A DNA stretch of 64,000 bases from Tenacibaculum piscium (GCF_021390715.1 NZ_JAJGWT010000001.1:129839-193838); one strand, 5' to 3'; numbered from the stretch's first letter, positions 50,847 through 60,641 are shown. Notes: a model not told the origin generated them from the letters alone. Made by a program: numbers and translations.

Positions 50847-51332
50847 ATGAATTTATTAAAATTAACTATCAAATCAACAGGAATTTTATTGTTTTTAAGC
50901 TTATTTCTGATAAGTTGTAATGATGAATCCGAAGAAATTGACAAGGAAAAACCGAGTATCAATATTAATTATACAGGCGGATTTCCACAATCGTGTACGG
51001 TATTAAAAAAAGGAGAAAAATATATCATAAAAGTAAAAGTTGCCGACAACATCGGTTTGGCTTCCTATGCGATTGATATTCATAATAATTTCGACCATCA
51101 TACACACGATGACCAAGGAAGTTTGTGCGATTTAAGCCCTATAAAAACGCCTGTTTCTCCGCTTATTTTTATGGAAAATTATGATATTACAAACACACCT
51201 AAAACCTATGAAATTTCACAAGAAATTTCAATTCCTACAAATATTGATTCAGGCGATTATCATTGTCAAATTTCAGTAATTGATATTACAGGTTGGCAAA
51301 GTAGAACATCGGTTGATATTAAAATTCAGTAA
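50847..51332 (+). CDS. DUF4625 lipoprotein with histidine-rich loop
   Basis: 161 residues. Lipoprotein signal ending LISC (C24). One DUF4625 unit (about 35-160: KKGEKYIIKVKVADNIGLAS, YEISQEISIPTNIDSGDYHC, ISVIDITGWQSRTSVDIKIQ). The loop NNFDHHTHDDQGSLCD holds three His, three Asp and a Cys, which looks like a metal site. It ends a block that starts with the His-rich secreted protein. A bidirectional terminator follows. Confidence 0.85.
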   Translation: MNLLKLTIKSTGILLFLSLFLISCNDESEEIDKEKPSININYTGGFPQSCTVLKKGEKYIIKVKVADNIGLASYAIDIHNNFDHHTHDDQGSLCDLSPIKTPVSPLIFMENYDITNTPKTYEISQEISIPTNIDSGDYHCQISVIDITGWQSRTSVDIKIQ

Positions 51333-51344
51333 TTACGGAAGCCT

Positions 51345-51385
51345 AAAAAATCTGATATATTTAAAAATATATTAGATTTTTTTTT
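51345..51385. terminator. Bidirectional terminator
   Basis: AAAAAATCTGATATATTT pairs with AAATATATTAGATTTTTT (one mismatch) between two convergent lipoprotein genes. Confidence 0.8.
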
Positions 51386-51417
51386 AATTTTTAAATTACA
51401 AATTATTATAATAAAAA

Positions 51418-52008
51418 TTAATAAATTGATTTTTTTTCGATTCGCTTAAGCCCTTTTGTCAGTATTTTATACATCATATCAGGTATTACATCGATTTTAA
51501 AATCTTTACCAATATCTGTTCCATTTTCTTTGTCTAAAAAACCAATTACTTCTTGACTCAACATCATTTTTTGATTCCCTAAATCATAAATATTTATAAC
51601 TACTTTTATTTCTCTATTTTTAGAGTTTTGAATATCTTCTAGCAAAAAAATATTGATTAAGTAATTATAATTTGTCGTTTTTTTAAAATTTATTAAATCT
51701 TCTTTTGTCGGATTTTCTGAAATTTCAAAAGGATATTGCTTCCCTTGATTATCTTTAAAATTTTCTTTTTTAACCACTTTTCCTTTCGTCCAAATCATAA
51801 ATTTATCAAAAACAATAGTGTTTAAATTATCATCAACTGTCCCCCTAATTCCACGAATATTTAACATATTTAATGCCCATTTTCCGTTGGTGTTTTTAAA
51901 ATCGATTCCGTGTGCAATTGTGTTATAATTATACGTACAAACAACCTTTTTAAAAGAACAGGAAATCATTAAAAAAATTCCAAGAATAACAATTATTTTT
52001 TTTAGCAT
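51418..52008 (-). CDS. Lipoprotein of unknown function
   Basis: 196 residues. Lipoprotein signal ending MISC (C17). The rest is mixed alpha/beta with segments such as NTNGKWALNMLNIRGIRGTV and NREIKVVINIYDLGNQKMML, and a C-terminal basic helix. No family recognised. It lies 30 bp downstream of the glycosyltransferase gene in the same orientation, so they may be co-transcribed. Confidence 0.72.
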   Translation of the reverse strand: MLKKIIVILGIFLMISCSFKKVVCTYNYNTIAHGIDFKNTNGKWALNMLNIRGIRGTVDDNLNTIVFDKFMIWTKGKVVKKENFKDNQGKQYPFEISENPTKEDLINFKKTTNYNYLINIFLLEDIQNSKNREIKVVINIYDLGNQKMMLSQEVIGFLDKENGTDIGKDFKIDVIPDMMYKILTKGLKRIEKKSIY

Positions 52009-52038
52009 TTCAATTTATTTCTTAAAATTTTTTTGAAT

Positions 52039-53274
52039 TTATTTTGAATTTTTAGCTTCAATCCACTTGCTCATATATTTTGTAGCTTGTATAGTTTGAT
52101 GCTGTAACAAACTTCCCAAAAAATTTTGTGTGCGATGTTCGTCTAAATTTTCTTGGATTTTTTTCAGCTGATTTATAAAAGGAACTTCAATTTTTTCTTT
52201 ATCATAAATAGTATTGATAATTTCTATGCCGTTTTTTTGTGATTTTTTCCACAGATTTTCATCCGAATAAATTGCTACCGATTTGTCAGCAAATTCATTG
52301 AAATCATCTTCAATAAAACCATTCCAAGGCAGATTATCGTGCATTCCTTCTGCTCCAATAGTTGTGGTAATACTTGGTGTTCCGCAAATCATGGCTTCGG
52401 TTAATTTCCCTTTTATTCCTGCACCAAAACGTATCGGAGCTAAAACAATTTTTGCATTTTTTACAACTTCCATCGCATCCGTAGCAAAACCTTTTACTAA
52501 AAAACCTTCTTTTTTATTATGTAATTGATTGATTTGCTGAGTTGCATACGCGCCGTAAATATGAATTTCTGCTTTTGGAAGCTGTTTGCGAATTTGTTTC
52601 CAAATATGATTTTTTAACGTTAAAATGGCATCAACATTCGGAGCGTGAAAAAAATTCCCAATAAATATAAAATTTTCTCGCTGGTCAAAAGATTTCCAAT
52701 TATTGATGATTTCATCATCAATTTCAGCTAATAAAAAAGGTAGATGATACAGTAAATTTTTATCAATTTTAAAAATATCTTGAAGCAATTTCATTTCATA
52801 CGTAGAAATTATCAAACTTAAATCACATCGTAAAATAGACGCAATTTCTCGTTTTGCATCGATAGATTTTAATAAAGCATCCGTAGAAAAAATCTCGCCT
52901 TTTTTTAATTGCTGATGACGAGTTTTACGTAAAAAATGCAAATCTTCGGTATCTAAAATACGTAACGCATTCGGGCAATTTTCGGCAACTCGCCAGCCAA
53001 ATTGTTCTTCCATCATAAAACGGTCAAAAAGTACGATTTCAGGATTTAATTCTTTGATAAAATCATCAAAAGAAGCCGAATTTAATTCAATAAAAACTTC
53101 ATTTACATCAATTTCCGATAAATTAAATGCTTTTTCGCCCTTTTGTGCGGGCGATGCAAAAGTTATTTTATAATTATTCTTTTTAAATAATTCAATTAAT
53201 TGTAACATTCTACTTCCTGCAGCAGAAGAATTGGGTTCTACCCAAACATATCCGATAATTAAAAGTTGCTTCAT
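52039..53274 (-). CDS. Glycosyltransferase, GT4-like (GT-B fold)
   Basis: 411 residues, cytosolic. The N-terminal Rossmann half (IIGYVWVEPNSSAAGSRMLQ) and a C-terminal half with the GT4 nucleotide-sugar site are present: ENFIFIGNFFHAPNVDAI, AEIHIYGAYATQQINQL, and the EX7E-like region IRFGAGIKGKLTEAMICGTP with SITTTIGAEGM. Substrates are unknown, and no other polysaccharide genes are next to it. Divergent from lpdA. Confidence 0.85.
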   Translation of the reverse strand: MKQLLIIGYVWVEPNSSAAGSRMLQLIELFKKNNYKITFASPAQKGEKAFNLSEIDVNEVFIELNSASFDDFIKELNPEIVLFDRFMMEEQFGWRVAENCPNALRILDTEDLHFLRKTRHQQLKKGEIFSTDALLKSIDAKREIASILRCDLSLIISTYEMKLLQDIFKIDKNLLYHLPFLLAEIDDEIINNWKSFDQRENFIFIGNFFHAPNVDAILTLKNHIWKQIRKQLPKAEIHIYGAYATQQINQLHNKKEGFLVKGFATDAMEVVKNAKIVLAPIRFGAGIKGKLTEAMICGTPSITTTIGAEGMHDNLPWNGFIEDDFNEFADKSVAIYSDENLWKKSQKNGIEIINTIYDKEKIEVPFINQLKKIQENLDEHRTQNFLGSLLQHQTIQATKYMSKWIEAKNSK

Positions 53275-53357
53275 AAGACTTCAAAGTTAGCATAATTAAT
53301 GTTATTTTTTGATAAAAAGTAATCGAATACATACTTCAGCAAATCAACTATTATATG

Positions 53358-53365
53358 TAATTTTG
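53358..53365 (+). promoter_or_regulatory. -7 box of lpdA, with 5'UTR stem-loop
   Basis: TAATTTTG fits TAnnTTTG, 84 bp before the ATG. The long leader contains the inverted repeat CTGATAAA / TTTATCAG at 53399-53421. Confidence 0.5.
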
Positions 53366-53448
53366 CATCTATTATTCTTAAAAAAACAAACATAAAACTG
53401 ATAAAATGTAACTTTATCAGCAAAACATAAATATTAAAAATACGACTT

Positions 53449-54849
53449 ATGAAATATGATTTAATCATTATTGGTTCTGGTCCTGGTGGATATATTGCAG
53501 CTATTAGAGCGGCACAATTAGGGTCTAATGTAGCTATTATCGAAAAATATTCGACTTTAGGAGGAACTTGTTTAAATGTTGGATGTATTCCTTCAAAAGC
53601 GTTATTAGATTCTTCACATCATTATTATGATGCTGTAAATCATTTTGAAGAGCATGGAATTACGGTTGAAAAACCTTCTTTCGATTTCACAAAAATGGTT
53701 GACCGTAAAGCGAATATCGTGGAAACTACTACTGGCGGAATTAAATATTTAATGGACAAAAATAAAATTACGGTTCATGAAGGTTTAGGTTCTTTTGAAG
53801 ATGCTACACACGTAAAAGTTACTAAAAATGATGGAACTTCTGAAGTAATTGAAGGTACAAATATCATTATTGCAACAGGTTCTAAACCGAGTACATTGCC
53901 TTTTATCAAATTAGATAAAGAACGTGTTATTACTTCTACAGAGGCTTTAAAATTAAAAGAAGTTCCTAAGCATTTATTAGTTATCGGTGGTGGCGTTATT
54001 GGATTAGAATTAGGTTCTGTTTACAAGCGTTTAGGTGCTGATGTAACCGTAATTGAGTACGCTCCAAAAATTACACCTACTATGGATGCTGATGTTTCAA
54101 AAGAACTTACTAAAGTTTTAAAGAAACAAGGAATGAAAATTAACGCTAATCATGGGGTTACTTCTGTGGAAAGAAACGGTGATGAAGTTATCGTAAAAGC
54201 GACTAACAAAAAAGGGGAAGAAGTTACTTTTACTGGAGATTATTGTTTAGTTGCTGTTGGTCGTAAAGCGTTTACAAAAGGTTTGGATTTAGAAAAAGCG
54301 GGTGTAAAACTTACCGATAGAGGAATGGTTGATGTAAACGATCATTTACAAACAAATGTTTCAAATATTTATGCTATTGGTGATGTTGTTCGTGGAGCAA
54401 TGTTAGCGCATAAAGCGGAAGAAGAAGGTGTTGTTGTTGCTGAATTTTTAGCGGGACAAAAACCTCATATTGATTATAATTTAATTCCTGGTATTGTGTA
54501 TACTTGGCCAGAAGTTGCGGCTGTTGGTAAAACAGAACAAGAATTAAAAGATGCTGATGTTGCTTATAAAGTTGGTAAATTTTCAATGCGTGCTTTAGGT
54601 CGTTCTAGAGCTAGTGGAGATTTAGACGGTTTTGTAAAAGTTTTGGCTGATAAAAATACGGATGAAATTTTAGGAGTTCATATGGTTGGTGCACGTGTTG
54701 CAGATTTAATTATGGAAGCTGCCGTTGCTATGGAATTTAGAGCATCTGCGGAAGATTTGGCAAGAATTTGTCATGGTCACCCTACCTATTCGGAGGCTGT
54801 GAAAGAAGCTGCAAAAGGTGCCTGGGATGGTCAACCTTTAAATGCTTAA
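53449..54849 (+). CDS. lpdA: Dihydrolipoyl dehydrogenase (E3)
   Basis: 466 residues, full length. It re-oxidises dihydrolipoamide on E2 using FAD and NAD, for pyruvate and 2-oxoglutarate dehydrogenases. The FAD site IIGSGPGGYIAAIRAAQLG, the redox disulfide C41/C46 in GGTCLNVGCIPSK, the NAD site VIGGGVIGLELGSVYKRLG and the C-terminal catalytic HGHPTYSEAVKEAA are all intact. It stands alone, about 39 kb from pdhC, with a terminator and then a hairpin repeat after it. Confidence 0.97.
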   Translation: MKYDLIIIGSGPGGYIAAIRAAQLGSNVAIIEKYSTLGGTCLNVGCIPSKALLDSSHHYYDAVNHFEEHGITVEKPSFDFTKMVDRKANIVETTTGGIKYLMDKNKITVHEGLGSFEDATHVKVTKNDGTSEVIEGTNIIIATGSKPSTLPFIKLDKERVITSTEALKLKEVPKHLLVIGGGVIGLELGSVYKRLGADVTVIEYAPKITPTMDADVSKELTKVLKKQGMKINANHGVTSVERNGDEVIVKATNKKGEEVTFTGDYCLVAVGRKAFTKGLDLEKAGVKLTDRGMVDVNDHLQTNVSNIYAIGDVVRGAMLAHKAEEEGVVVAEFLAGQKPHIDYNLIPGIVYTWPEVAAVGKTEQELKDADVAYKVGKFSMRALGRSRASGDLDGFVKVLADKNTDEILGVHMVGARVADLIMEAAVAMEFRASAEDLARICHGHPTYSEAVKEAAKGAWDGQPLNA

Positions 54850-54874
54850 ACTATTTAAAAATACATTTTTTTTA

Positions 54875-54908
54875 AAGGTAATCTCGTTTTGAGATTGCCT
54901 TTTTTTTT
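54875..54908 (+). terminator. Terminator of lpdA
   Basis: Arms AAGGTAATCTC and GAGATTGCCTT around GTTTT, followed by a T-run. Confidence 0.88.
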
Positions 54909-54910
54909 GG

Positions 54911-54994
54911 AGCTATTTCCCGCTTTCCGCACTCGCTTTTTTTGTTTTAAAAAAAACAAAAAAGAGCTCAAACAATTGCTTCAATCGGGGCTAG
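54911..54994 (+). repeat. Post-gene hairpin repeat, copy 2
   Basis: 84 bp, beginning AGCTATTTCCCGCTTTCCGC and ending CAATCGGGGCTAG, nearly identical to 30985-31074 and in the same orientation relative to the preceding gene. Confidence 0.85.
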
Positions 54995-55163
54995 AATTCG
55001 AGTCCGTCAAGCTAAATTTAGTTAATTTCATAAAATAGCTTTTTTTAATAATAATCAATTCGAGTGATTTTAATAAAAAAAGAGAATTTGAAAGAAAAAA
55101 GCAAGCTCAAAGTGAGATTGCTTTTTGTATATATAAATTTTAATTTTATCTAAAGTAATTTAA

Positions 55164-56906
55164 TTATTGAATTCTAACAGTTATTAAAAGTACTTGTTCT
55201 TTATTTTTATCATCTGGATTTCCTTTTACTATGGACAAATAATAATTACCCGATTTTACTGTTTTTACACTAAATTTAGTAGCATCGCCAGTAATTTCTG
55301 CTCTATCCGAACCATAACCTGAAGCATCTAACGTGCAATTATTATTTGTGTTATTTAAAATTTCAAAATCAACAGTAGTTCCTAATGCTACATAAACATC
55401 ATAACTTTTTTCTTGATTTGCTGTAAAATAAGGTGTCGCCATACCATATTCTGAAGTTTCTTTCTGAATAACATCTACACCATTTATTTTTATAGCAGCT
55501 GATATTAGCATTTTATATTTTACTGTAAAACTTTTTGAATCAGTAGCATCATCTTTTCTTGATACCGTAACAACTACCTCACCTCCTTTTCTAACAGAAA
55601 AATTACGGTTTAATTTTAAATAATACTTGCTATCATCTAAAGGTGATTGTTGTATTTCATCAAAAGTTAAAATATTTTCTTTACTAAAAGTAACATTATA
55701 TTCGCCAATACCTCCTTGAAGAACTAAACCTAAAGACCCTAACTCATAAACAGTTGTAGTGTTTACTTCAACATCATCATTAAAAATAGCTAACTGGCTT
55801 GGTGAAATAACAGTTACCGTTACTTTTTGTGTGGTAACCCCATCGGTAAAAGTTAATTCTGCCGAACCAACTTGAGCTGTTTTTATAATTACTGTACGAC
55901 TACTTGAACCGTATTCATCTTTTATTTCAGCAGTTGCAACATCTGAATTTGTTGAACTTACTTCAATTGCATCTATTTTACCTTCTAAAGTTACTTCAAC
56001 TGATTTTCCTTTTGGAATTTCTAATGCGGTTTCCGTTACACTTAATGCCTTAAATACTTTTACATCTAAATCTATTTCTTTTGATTTAGCATCGGTAATA
56101 ACATAACTATCTGAAGCTGGTTTGGTACTATCAAAAACGATAATATTTCCATTAACATCTTCTTGTCCCTCTTTATTTACAATTTTATAGGTTGATTCTG
56201 CTTTACTCCAAGTATATTTATCTGTTAAAACATAAGGAGCTGTTCCTGTTAAAACAGTTACGGTTCCTGTTTGCGTTAAAATAAACTCCACTTTTTCTTT
56301 ATCAAGAGTTAATTCAGGTGCTGGTGTAATTTTAACGGTTATTACAGCGGTTTTTTTGGTTTTAAGGTCTGTTAAAGTTACTTCAGATTCTCCTAATACT
56401 TTCCCTGTAATTTTAATATCCATGCCCACTATTTCGGCAGTTGCATTGCTATTATTTACACTTATTTCATACTGGCTAGAACCTGCTAAAATTTTAACGG
56501 TAGCAATTTCATCTACTAAAAGATTTACTAATGATTTTTCAATAGCCACATCAGGAGTTTTTACCAATACAGTAATTTCCGATTTTTTATCGGCAGCATC
56601 AACAAGCGTAATGGTCGCTGTTCCTGCGCTTACAGGTGTTACTGAAATTGTTGTTTTTTGGGTTTCTTTATCAGTAATTATACTAGCTGTCGCTATTTTT
56701 TTATCTGATGAAGTTACACTATAAGCTCCATTTCCTTTTAAAACATTGATAATTCCTGATGTTCCTTTTTCGGTAAGCGTTAATTCTTTACTGTTTAATT
56801 CGATATCTACTATAGGAATCGGATCGTCATCAGAACAAGAAACCATAGTGAATAGCGTTAAAAACGCTAATAGTAATACACTAAAAATTAAATTACTTTT
56901 TTTCAT
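55164..56906 (-). CDS. Surface lipoprotein with tandem Ig-like domains
   Basis: 580 residues. Lipoprotein signal ending TMVSC (C24), followed by acidic SDDDP, a form that in Bacteroidota favours surface export. Five or more Ig-like (BIG2-type) repeats follow. Each has a strand ending in an LT.TEKGTSG or IPKGKSVEV type turn and a G-x-Y motif (KGNGAYSVTSSDKKIATASI, AGSSQYEISVNNSNATAEIV, GKIDAIEVSSTNSDVATAEI). The last ~150 residues form a further beta domain. Likely adhesin or surface layer protein; ligand unknown. Confidence 0.82.
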   Translation of the reverse strand: MKKSNLIFSVLLLAFLTLFTMVSCSDDDPIPIVDIELNSKELTLTEKGTSGIINVLKGNGAYSVTSSDKKIATASIITDKETQKTTISVTPVSAGTATITLVDAADKKSEITVLVKTPDVAIEKSLVNLLVDEIATVKILAGSSQYEISVNNSNATAEIVGMDIKITGKVLGESEVTLTDLKTKKTAVITVKITPAPELTLDKEKVEFILTQTGTVTVLTGTAPYVLTDKYTWSKAESTYKIVNKEGQEDVNGNIIVFDSTKPASDSYVITDAKSKEIDLDVKVFKALSVTETALEIPKGKSVEVTLEGKIDAIEVSSTNSDVATAEIKDEYGSSSRTVIIKTAQVGSAELTFTDGVTTQKVTVTVISPSQLAIFNDDVEVNTTTVYELGSLGLVLQGGIGEYNVTFSKENILTFDEIQQSPLDDSKYYLKLNRNFSVRKGGEVVVTVSRKDDATDSKSFTVKYKMLISAAIKINGVDVIQKETSEYGMATPYFTANQEKSYDVYVALGTTVDFEILNNTNNNCTLDASGYGSDRAEITGDATKFSVKTVKSGNYYLSIVKGNPDDKNKEQVLLITVRIQ

Positions 56907-57017
56907 TTTCTTTGATTTTTACTTTACTTATTTTTATTAAATCTTAATAAGATGCAAAACTACTATTTTAATTATAATCAAGCAATAGTCAATCCTTTTA
57001 AATTAAAAAAAAGCACA

Positions 57018-57050
57018 AAAAAAAAGCCAAACGAAGTCGTTTGGCTTTTT
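57018..57050 (-). terminator. Terminator of the envelope-biogenesis run
   Basis: AAAAAGCCAAACGA and TCGTTTGGCTTTTT around AG, with T-run on the minus strand, about 20 bp after the isomerase gene. Confidence 0.9.
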
Positions 57051-57069
57051 AATATATTTTATTTAGTTT

Positions 57070-59196
57070 TTAGATTCCGTAAAAAGAACTCATATTGTCT
57101 TTAATATCTGAAGATTTTTTAATTGCTTCATACATTTGGAATGTTTTATTTTTTCTTTGATTTGCCAAACGTTTTCTATAAGAATCGTAGTTTGGTAATG
57201 TTGTTGGTAATTTTTTAGCTGTTACTTCAAAAGCAAAAACGCCTTTATCACCTATTACATTTTTAATCACGGTATTTTCTTTCGCATTCAGCATTGCCCC
57301 TACTACTTTTGGTTCGTATCCTACGCCAGAAATTGTTGGAGATTGTAAGTTTACATCCGTCGCATTTTTAACAGTTACGGAAACTGATTTTGCTATTTCA
57401 TCTAAAGTAGTTCCTTTAATTTTAGCTTGAATTAAAGTAGCTTTTCTTTCATTCATTAAAATAGGACGTACTTTTGCGGTTGCTTTTTCAGCAGGCATTA
57501 ATCCTTTTGCTGTTTTTCCTGTTAAAATAGCAACTACATATCCGCCTTCGATATCAAAACGTTTAGACATTCCTTTTTCAACTTCTTTATCAAAAGCCCA
57601 CGTAATGATTTCTCTTTCTTTTCCTATTCCAGAAACTGTTTCATCTAAAGATTGTAATCCAACAGCTGTTTGAGATGTTAATTTTTGTTCTTTTACAACT
57701 TCTTCAAAGTTTTTTGAATTTGTTAATGCCAAAGCAAAAGTTTCTGCATTTTTAAAAACAGCATCTTCAGTGCTTTCTGATGGTTGAATTTGACGACCAA
57801 ATGTTGCTAATTTAACAACTGGCTGAAAATTCTTTTGACCATCAATTTTAATTACATGAAATCCAAATGCTGATTTCACAACACTTACCGCTCCTTTCTC
57901 TCCTTCAAAAACAAAATCTCTAAAAGAAGGAACCATCGTGTTATAGGTAAACCAATCGTAGAAACCTCCTTTTTCAACAGAACCTTTATCCGAAGAAAAT
58001 TCTTTTACTAAAGCAGTAAATTTAGCTTTATTTCCTTTACTTTCCTTTACAACAGCTAATAAACTATCGGCCGTTTTTTTGGCACTTTCTTCCGTTTGAG
58101 TTACCGTAGCATCGGCGCTAGAAGCACCTATAAAAGGAATTAAAATATGACTTGCTTGTACCGAATCTGGTAATTGAGTAATTTTTGTTATTTTTGATAA
58201 CTTAAAATGTCCAGCATCTTTATAAGGACCAAAAACATCGCCTTCTTTACCTTTAAAAATTTGCTCAGCAACAACTTGTGGTACTTGAGATTTAAATTTA
58301 TAATTCGTATCTAAGGTAATATCTGAATCATTTTCTGATAAAAAATCAGCGTAATTTGTAGTGTTTTTTAATCCTTTTACAGCAACATTTCCTTTGGTAA
58401 CTGAATCGTCAATTAACCTTGCAATTTGTGCTTTCAGTGTATTTTCGTCTTCAATTGTTGGTTTAATATCAAACTTTACAAAATTAATATCTCTTGAAGC
58501 CTCTACTTGAAAATCTTGCGAATGCTTACTGATATATTTTTGAATATCACTTTGTCCTATTTTTACTTCATCATCTTTAATTGAAGTGTACGGAACATAT
58601 ACATATTTACCCGAAATTTTGGTATTTTCTGTTAAATATTGTGTTTCTCCTTCTTTTAAGGATGCTCCTAAACCAGCAGCGACAAGGTTATCGTACGCGG
58701 TTTTCTCAAGATTATCTTTTAAAGAAGTCATATAATTTTGCCAATTTCTCCAATCCGCTCCATTTTCTTCTTTAATTGTTGCTAAAAACTCTTTCAGTTT
58801 ACTTTTATCTAACATCCCCGATGTTTGAAATCTTGGGTCATTTTTTATAAACTCGGTTTCATATAAAGTATTCATAATATCCGCATCTCCCACAGTAATT
58901 CCTGCTTCTTCTAGCTGAGTTTTATAAACTTTTTGTCGTACTAAATTGCTCCAAACAGTTTTCGCCGCTTGCATTTCAGAAACACGATTTCCTGTTTGTG
59001 TTTTATAAGCATCTAAAGCTTCTGCAAATTCTTGGCGTGAGATAGTTTCTCCATTTACTTCACCAATTTCATTTACTTTACTTGCACTAAAAAAATCTGA
59101 TATTGTAGAAGGGTCTAATACAAAAGCAAAAAGTGCTAAACCTATTACAAGAATTAAGAACATTGAACGTTCTCTAATTTTCGATAAAATTGCCAT
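57070..59196 (-). CDS. Peptidyl-prolyl isomerase, PpiD/SurA-like
   Basis: 708 residues. An N-terminal TM anchor (about 12-30) holds it at the inner membrane, as for PpiD. A SurA-type helical chaperone domain follows (EIGEVNGETISRQEFAEALD, NLVRQKVYKTQLEEAGITVG). The parvulin domain is about 340-450 (VQASHILIPF, KFTALVKEFSSDKGSVEKGG, GFYDWFTYNTMVPSFRDFVF). A second long C-terminal region is more divergent. Role: folding help for outer-membrane proteins in the periplasm. It is the last gene of a minus-strand run with CNNM, lptC and outer-membrane protein genes. Confidence 0.93.
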   Translation of the reverse strand: MAILSKIRERSMFLILVIGLALFAFVLDPSTISDFFSASKVNEIGEVNGETISRQEFAEALDAYKTQTGNRVSEMQAAKTVWSNLVRQKVYKTQLEEAGITVGDADIMNTLYETEFIKNDPRFQTSGMLDKSKLKEFLATIKEENGADWRNWQNYMTSLKDNLEKTAYDNLVAAGLGASLKEGETQYLTENTKISGKYVYVPYTSIKDDEVKIGQSDIQKYISKHSQDFQVEASRDINFVKFDIKPTIEDENTLKAQIARLIDDSVTKGNVAVKGLKNTTNYADFLSENDSDITLDTNYKFKSQVPQVVAEQIFKGKEGDVFGPYKDAGHFKLSKITKITQLPDSVQASHILIPFIGASSADATVTQTEESAKKTADSLLAVVKESKGNKAKFTALVKEFSSDKGSVEKGGFYDWFTYNTMVPSFRDFVFEGEKGAVSVVKSAFGFHVIKIDGQKNFQPVVKLATFGRQIQPSESTEDAVFKNAETFALALTNSKNFEEVVKEQKLTSQTAVGLQSLDETVSGIGKEREIITWAFDKEVEKGMSKRFDIEGGYVVAILTGKTAKGLMPAEKATAKVRPILMNERKATLIQAKIKGTTLDEIAKSVSVTVKNATDVNLQSPTISGVGYEPKVVGAMLNAKENTVIKNVIGDKGVFAFEVTAKKLPTTLPNYDSYRKRLANQRKNKTFQMYEAIKKSSDIKDNMSSFYGI

Positions 59197-59288
59197 ACGT
59201 TATTTATTTTATTAACAGTGAGCGAAAATACAATTTCGCATTATATAAAGCAATGTTTTTTGATGCTGTTTTTGAAGTAACACTATTT

Positions 59289-60581
59289 TTAAGTTTCTTT
59301 ATCCGTTACTTTTAAGTATAAATCATCAATTTTAGTGGCACTTACTTTGAGTATTTTTAGATAAAAATTATCGATATGTAAAATAGTTCCTTCATCGGGT
59401 ATGGTTTCGGTATGATTGATTATAAAACCGCCTAATGTTTCATAAGCATCTTCTTTGGGAATATTTAAATCGTATTCTTCATTTAGATAATTGACTTCTA
59501 AACGTGCTGAAAAATTAAATTCTTCCGCATTAATTTGTTCTTCTAATAATTCCTGACTATCGTGTTCATCTTCGATTTCGCCGAACAATTCTTCCACGAC
59601 ATCTTCAACAGTAATAATTCCTGAAGTTCCGCCATATTCATCAACAACAACGGCAATACTTTTTCTTTTTTTCATTAATCCGTTTAAAACGTCATTAATA
59701 ATCATGGATTCTGGCACAAAATCAACTTCTAAATGTATTGCTTTAATAGAGGTCGGATTTTTAAATAATTCAAATGCATTTATGTATCCTAAAATATCGT
59801 CTAACGAATTTTTGTAGACTAATATTCTTGACAATCCTGTGGTTATAAAAACATTTTTAAGATTTTCTATAGATTCTTCGATATCAATCGCCATGATTTC
59901 GGTACGAGGCACCATAATTTCTCGTGCTTTTACCTTGTGAAATTCCAAGGCATTTTGAAAAATTTGAATTTCAGAATCAATTATTTCAGCATCATTTCCT
60001 TTGTCTAATTGCTCTGAAATATAGTTTCCTAATTCCTCTTTACTGAACTCTGTTTTGGTTTCATTTTCTCGTATTCTAAAAAATAGAAACAGAAAAAAAT
60101 CGGAAATTTTAGTAATTACCCAAGTAATTCCATAAAATAATAAATAAAAAACATAGGCAGGAAGTGCAAAGAATTTAAGCATTTCATTGGCATAGATTCT
60201 AAAAATTGTTTTAGGTAAAAATTCGGCTGTAACTAATATAATTAGGGTCGATATTATTGTTTGTGTTAATAAGCTTAAATCATCTAATAAATAATTTATA
60301 AAAATAATATTGGTTGGCAATGCCATTTGAAACCAATTCATTAATAATTGCCCCATAAAATAACTATAAATTACCAAGGCAACATTGTTTCCCACCAACA
60401 TTGTGGTAATAAATTTTGATGATTTTTCAGTAAGTATTGCTAAAATTTTAGGTAAAAAACCTGCTCTTTTTTTCTCTAGCTCAATATGTAATTTATTGGC
60501 AGAAATAAAGGCGATTTCCATTCCTGAGAAAAAGGCAGAAAATAATATTGCGGCAAAAATTACACTAATTTCGAACTCCAT
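59289..60581 (-). CDS. CNNM/CBS-domain membrane protein (hemolysin family, CorB-like)
   Basis: 430 residues. An N-terminal CNNM (DUF21) domain with about four TM segments (1-150: FSAFFSGMEIAFISANKLHI is the family signature), two CBS domains about 215-335 (KAREIMVPRTEIMAIDIEES, KRKSIAVVVDEYGGTSGIIT), and a C-terminal CorC/HlyC domain (about 350-428). Relatives transport Mg2+ or regulate it; GldE of gliding bacteria has the same layout, but the gldD partner is absent here, so I do not call it gldE. It lies between the isomerase gene and a small membrane protein gene. Confidence 0.92.
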   Translation of the reverse strand: MEFEISVIFAAILFSAFFSGMEIAFISANKLHIELEKKRAGFLPKILAILTEKSSKFITTMLVGNNVALVIYSYFMGQLLMNWFQMALPTNIIFINYLLDDLSLLTQTIISTLIILVTAEFLPKTIFRIYANEMLKFFALPAYVFYLLFYGITWVITKISDFFLFLFFRIRENETKTEFSKEELGNYISEQLDKGNDAEIIDSEIQIFQNALEFHKVKAREIMVPRTEIMAIDIEESIENLKNVFITTGLSRILVYKNSLDDILGYINAFELFKNPTSIKAIHLEVDFVPESMIINDVLNGLMKKRKSIAVVVDEYGGTSGIITVEDVVEELFGEIEDEHDSQELLEEQINAEEFNFSARLEVNYLNEEYDLNIPKEDAYETLGGFIINHTETIPDEGTILHIDNFYLKILKVSATKIDDLYLKVTDKET

Positions 60582-60641
60582 TATTTATTTTTAATCTTCT
60601 TAATTATGTTGATTATTTATTTTTAGCTATTTCTTTTTTGG

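Larger units (their letters stand above)
54850..55163. other. 314-bp spacer with terminator and hairpin repeat
   Basis: It holds the lpdA terminator (54875-54908), the second copy of the hairpin repeat (54911-54994) and, near 55056-55071, a fragment of the CAATTCGAGTGATTTT module found in the MITE-like repeats. No ORF of merit. Confidence 0.7.

Noticed and set aside
59289..60581. GldE (gliding motility) call for the CNNM/CBS protein
   Set aside because: The layout fits, but gldD is not adjacent and general CorB-like proteins share the same domains.
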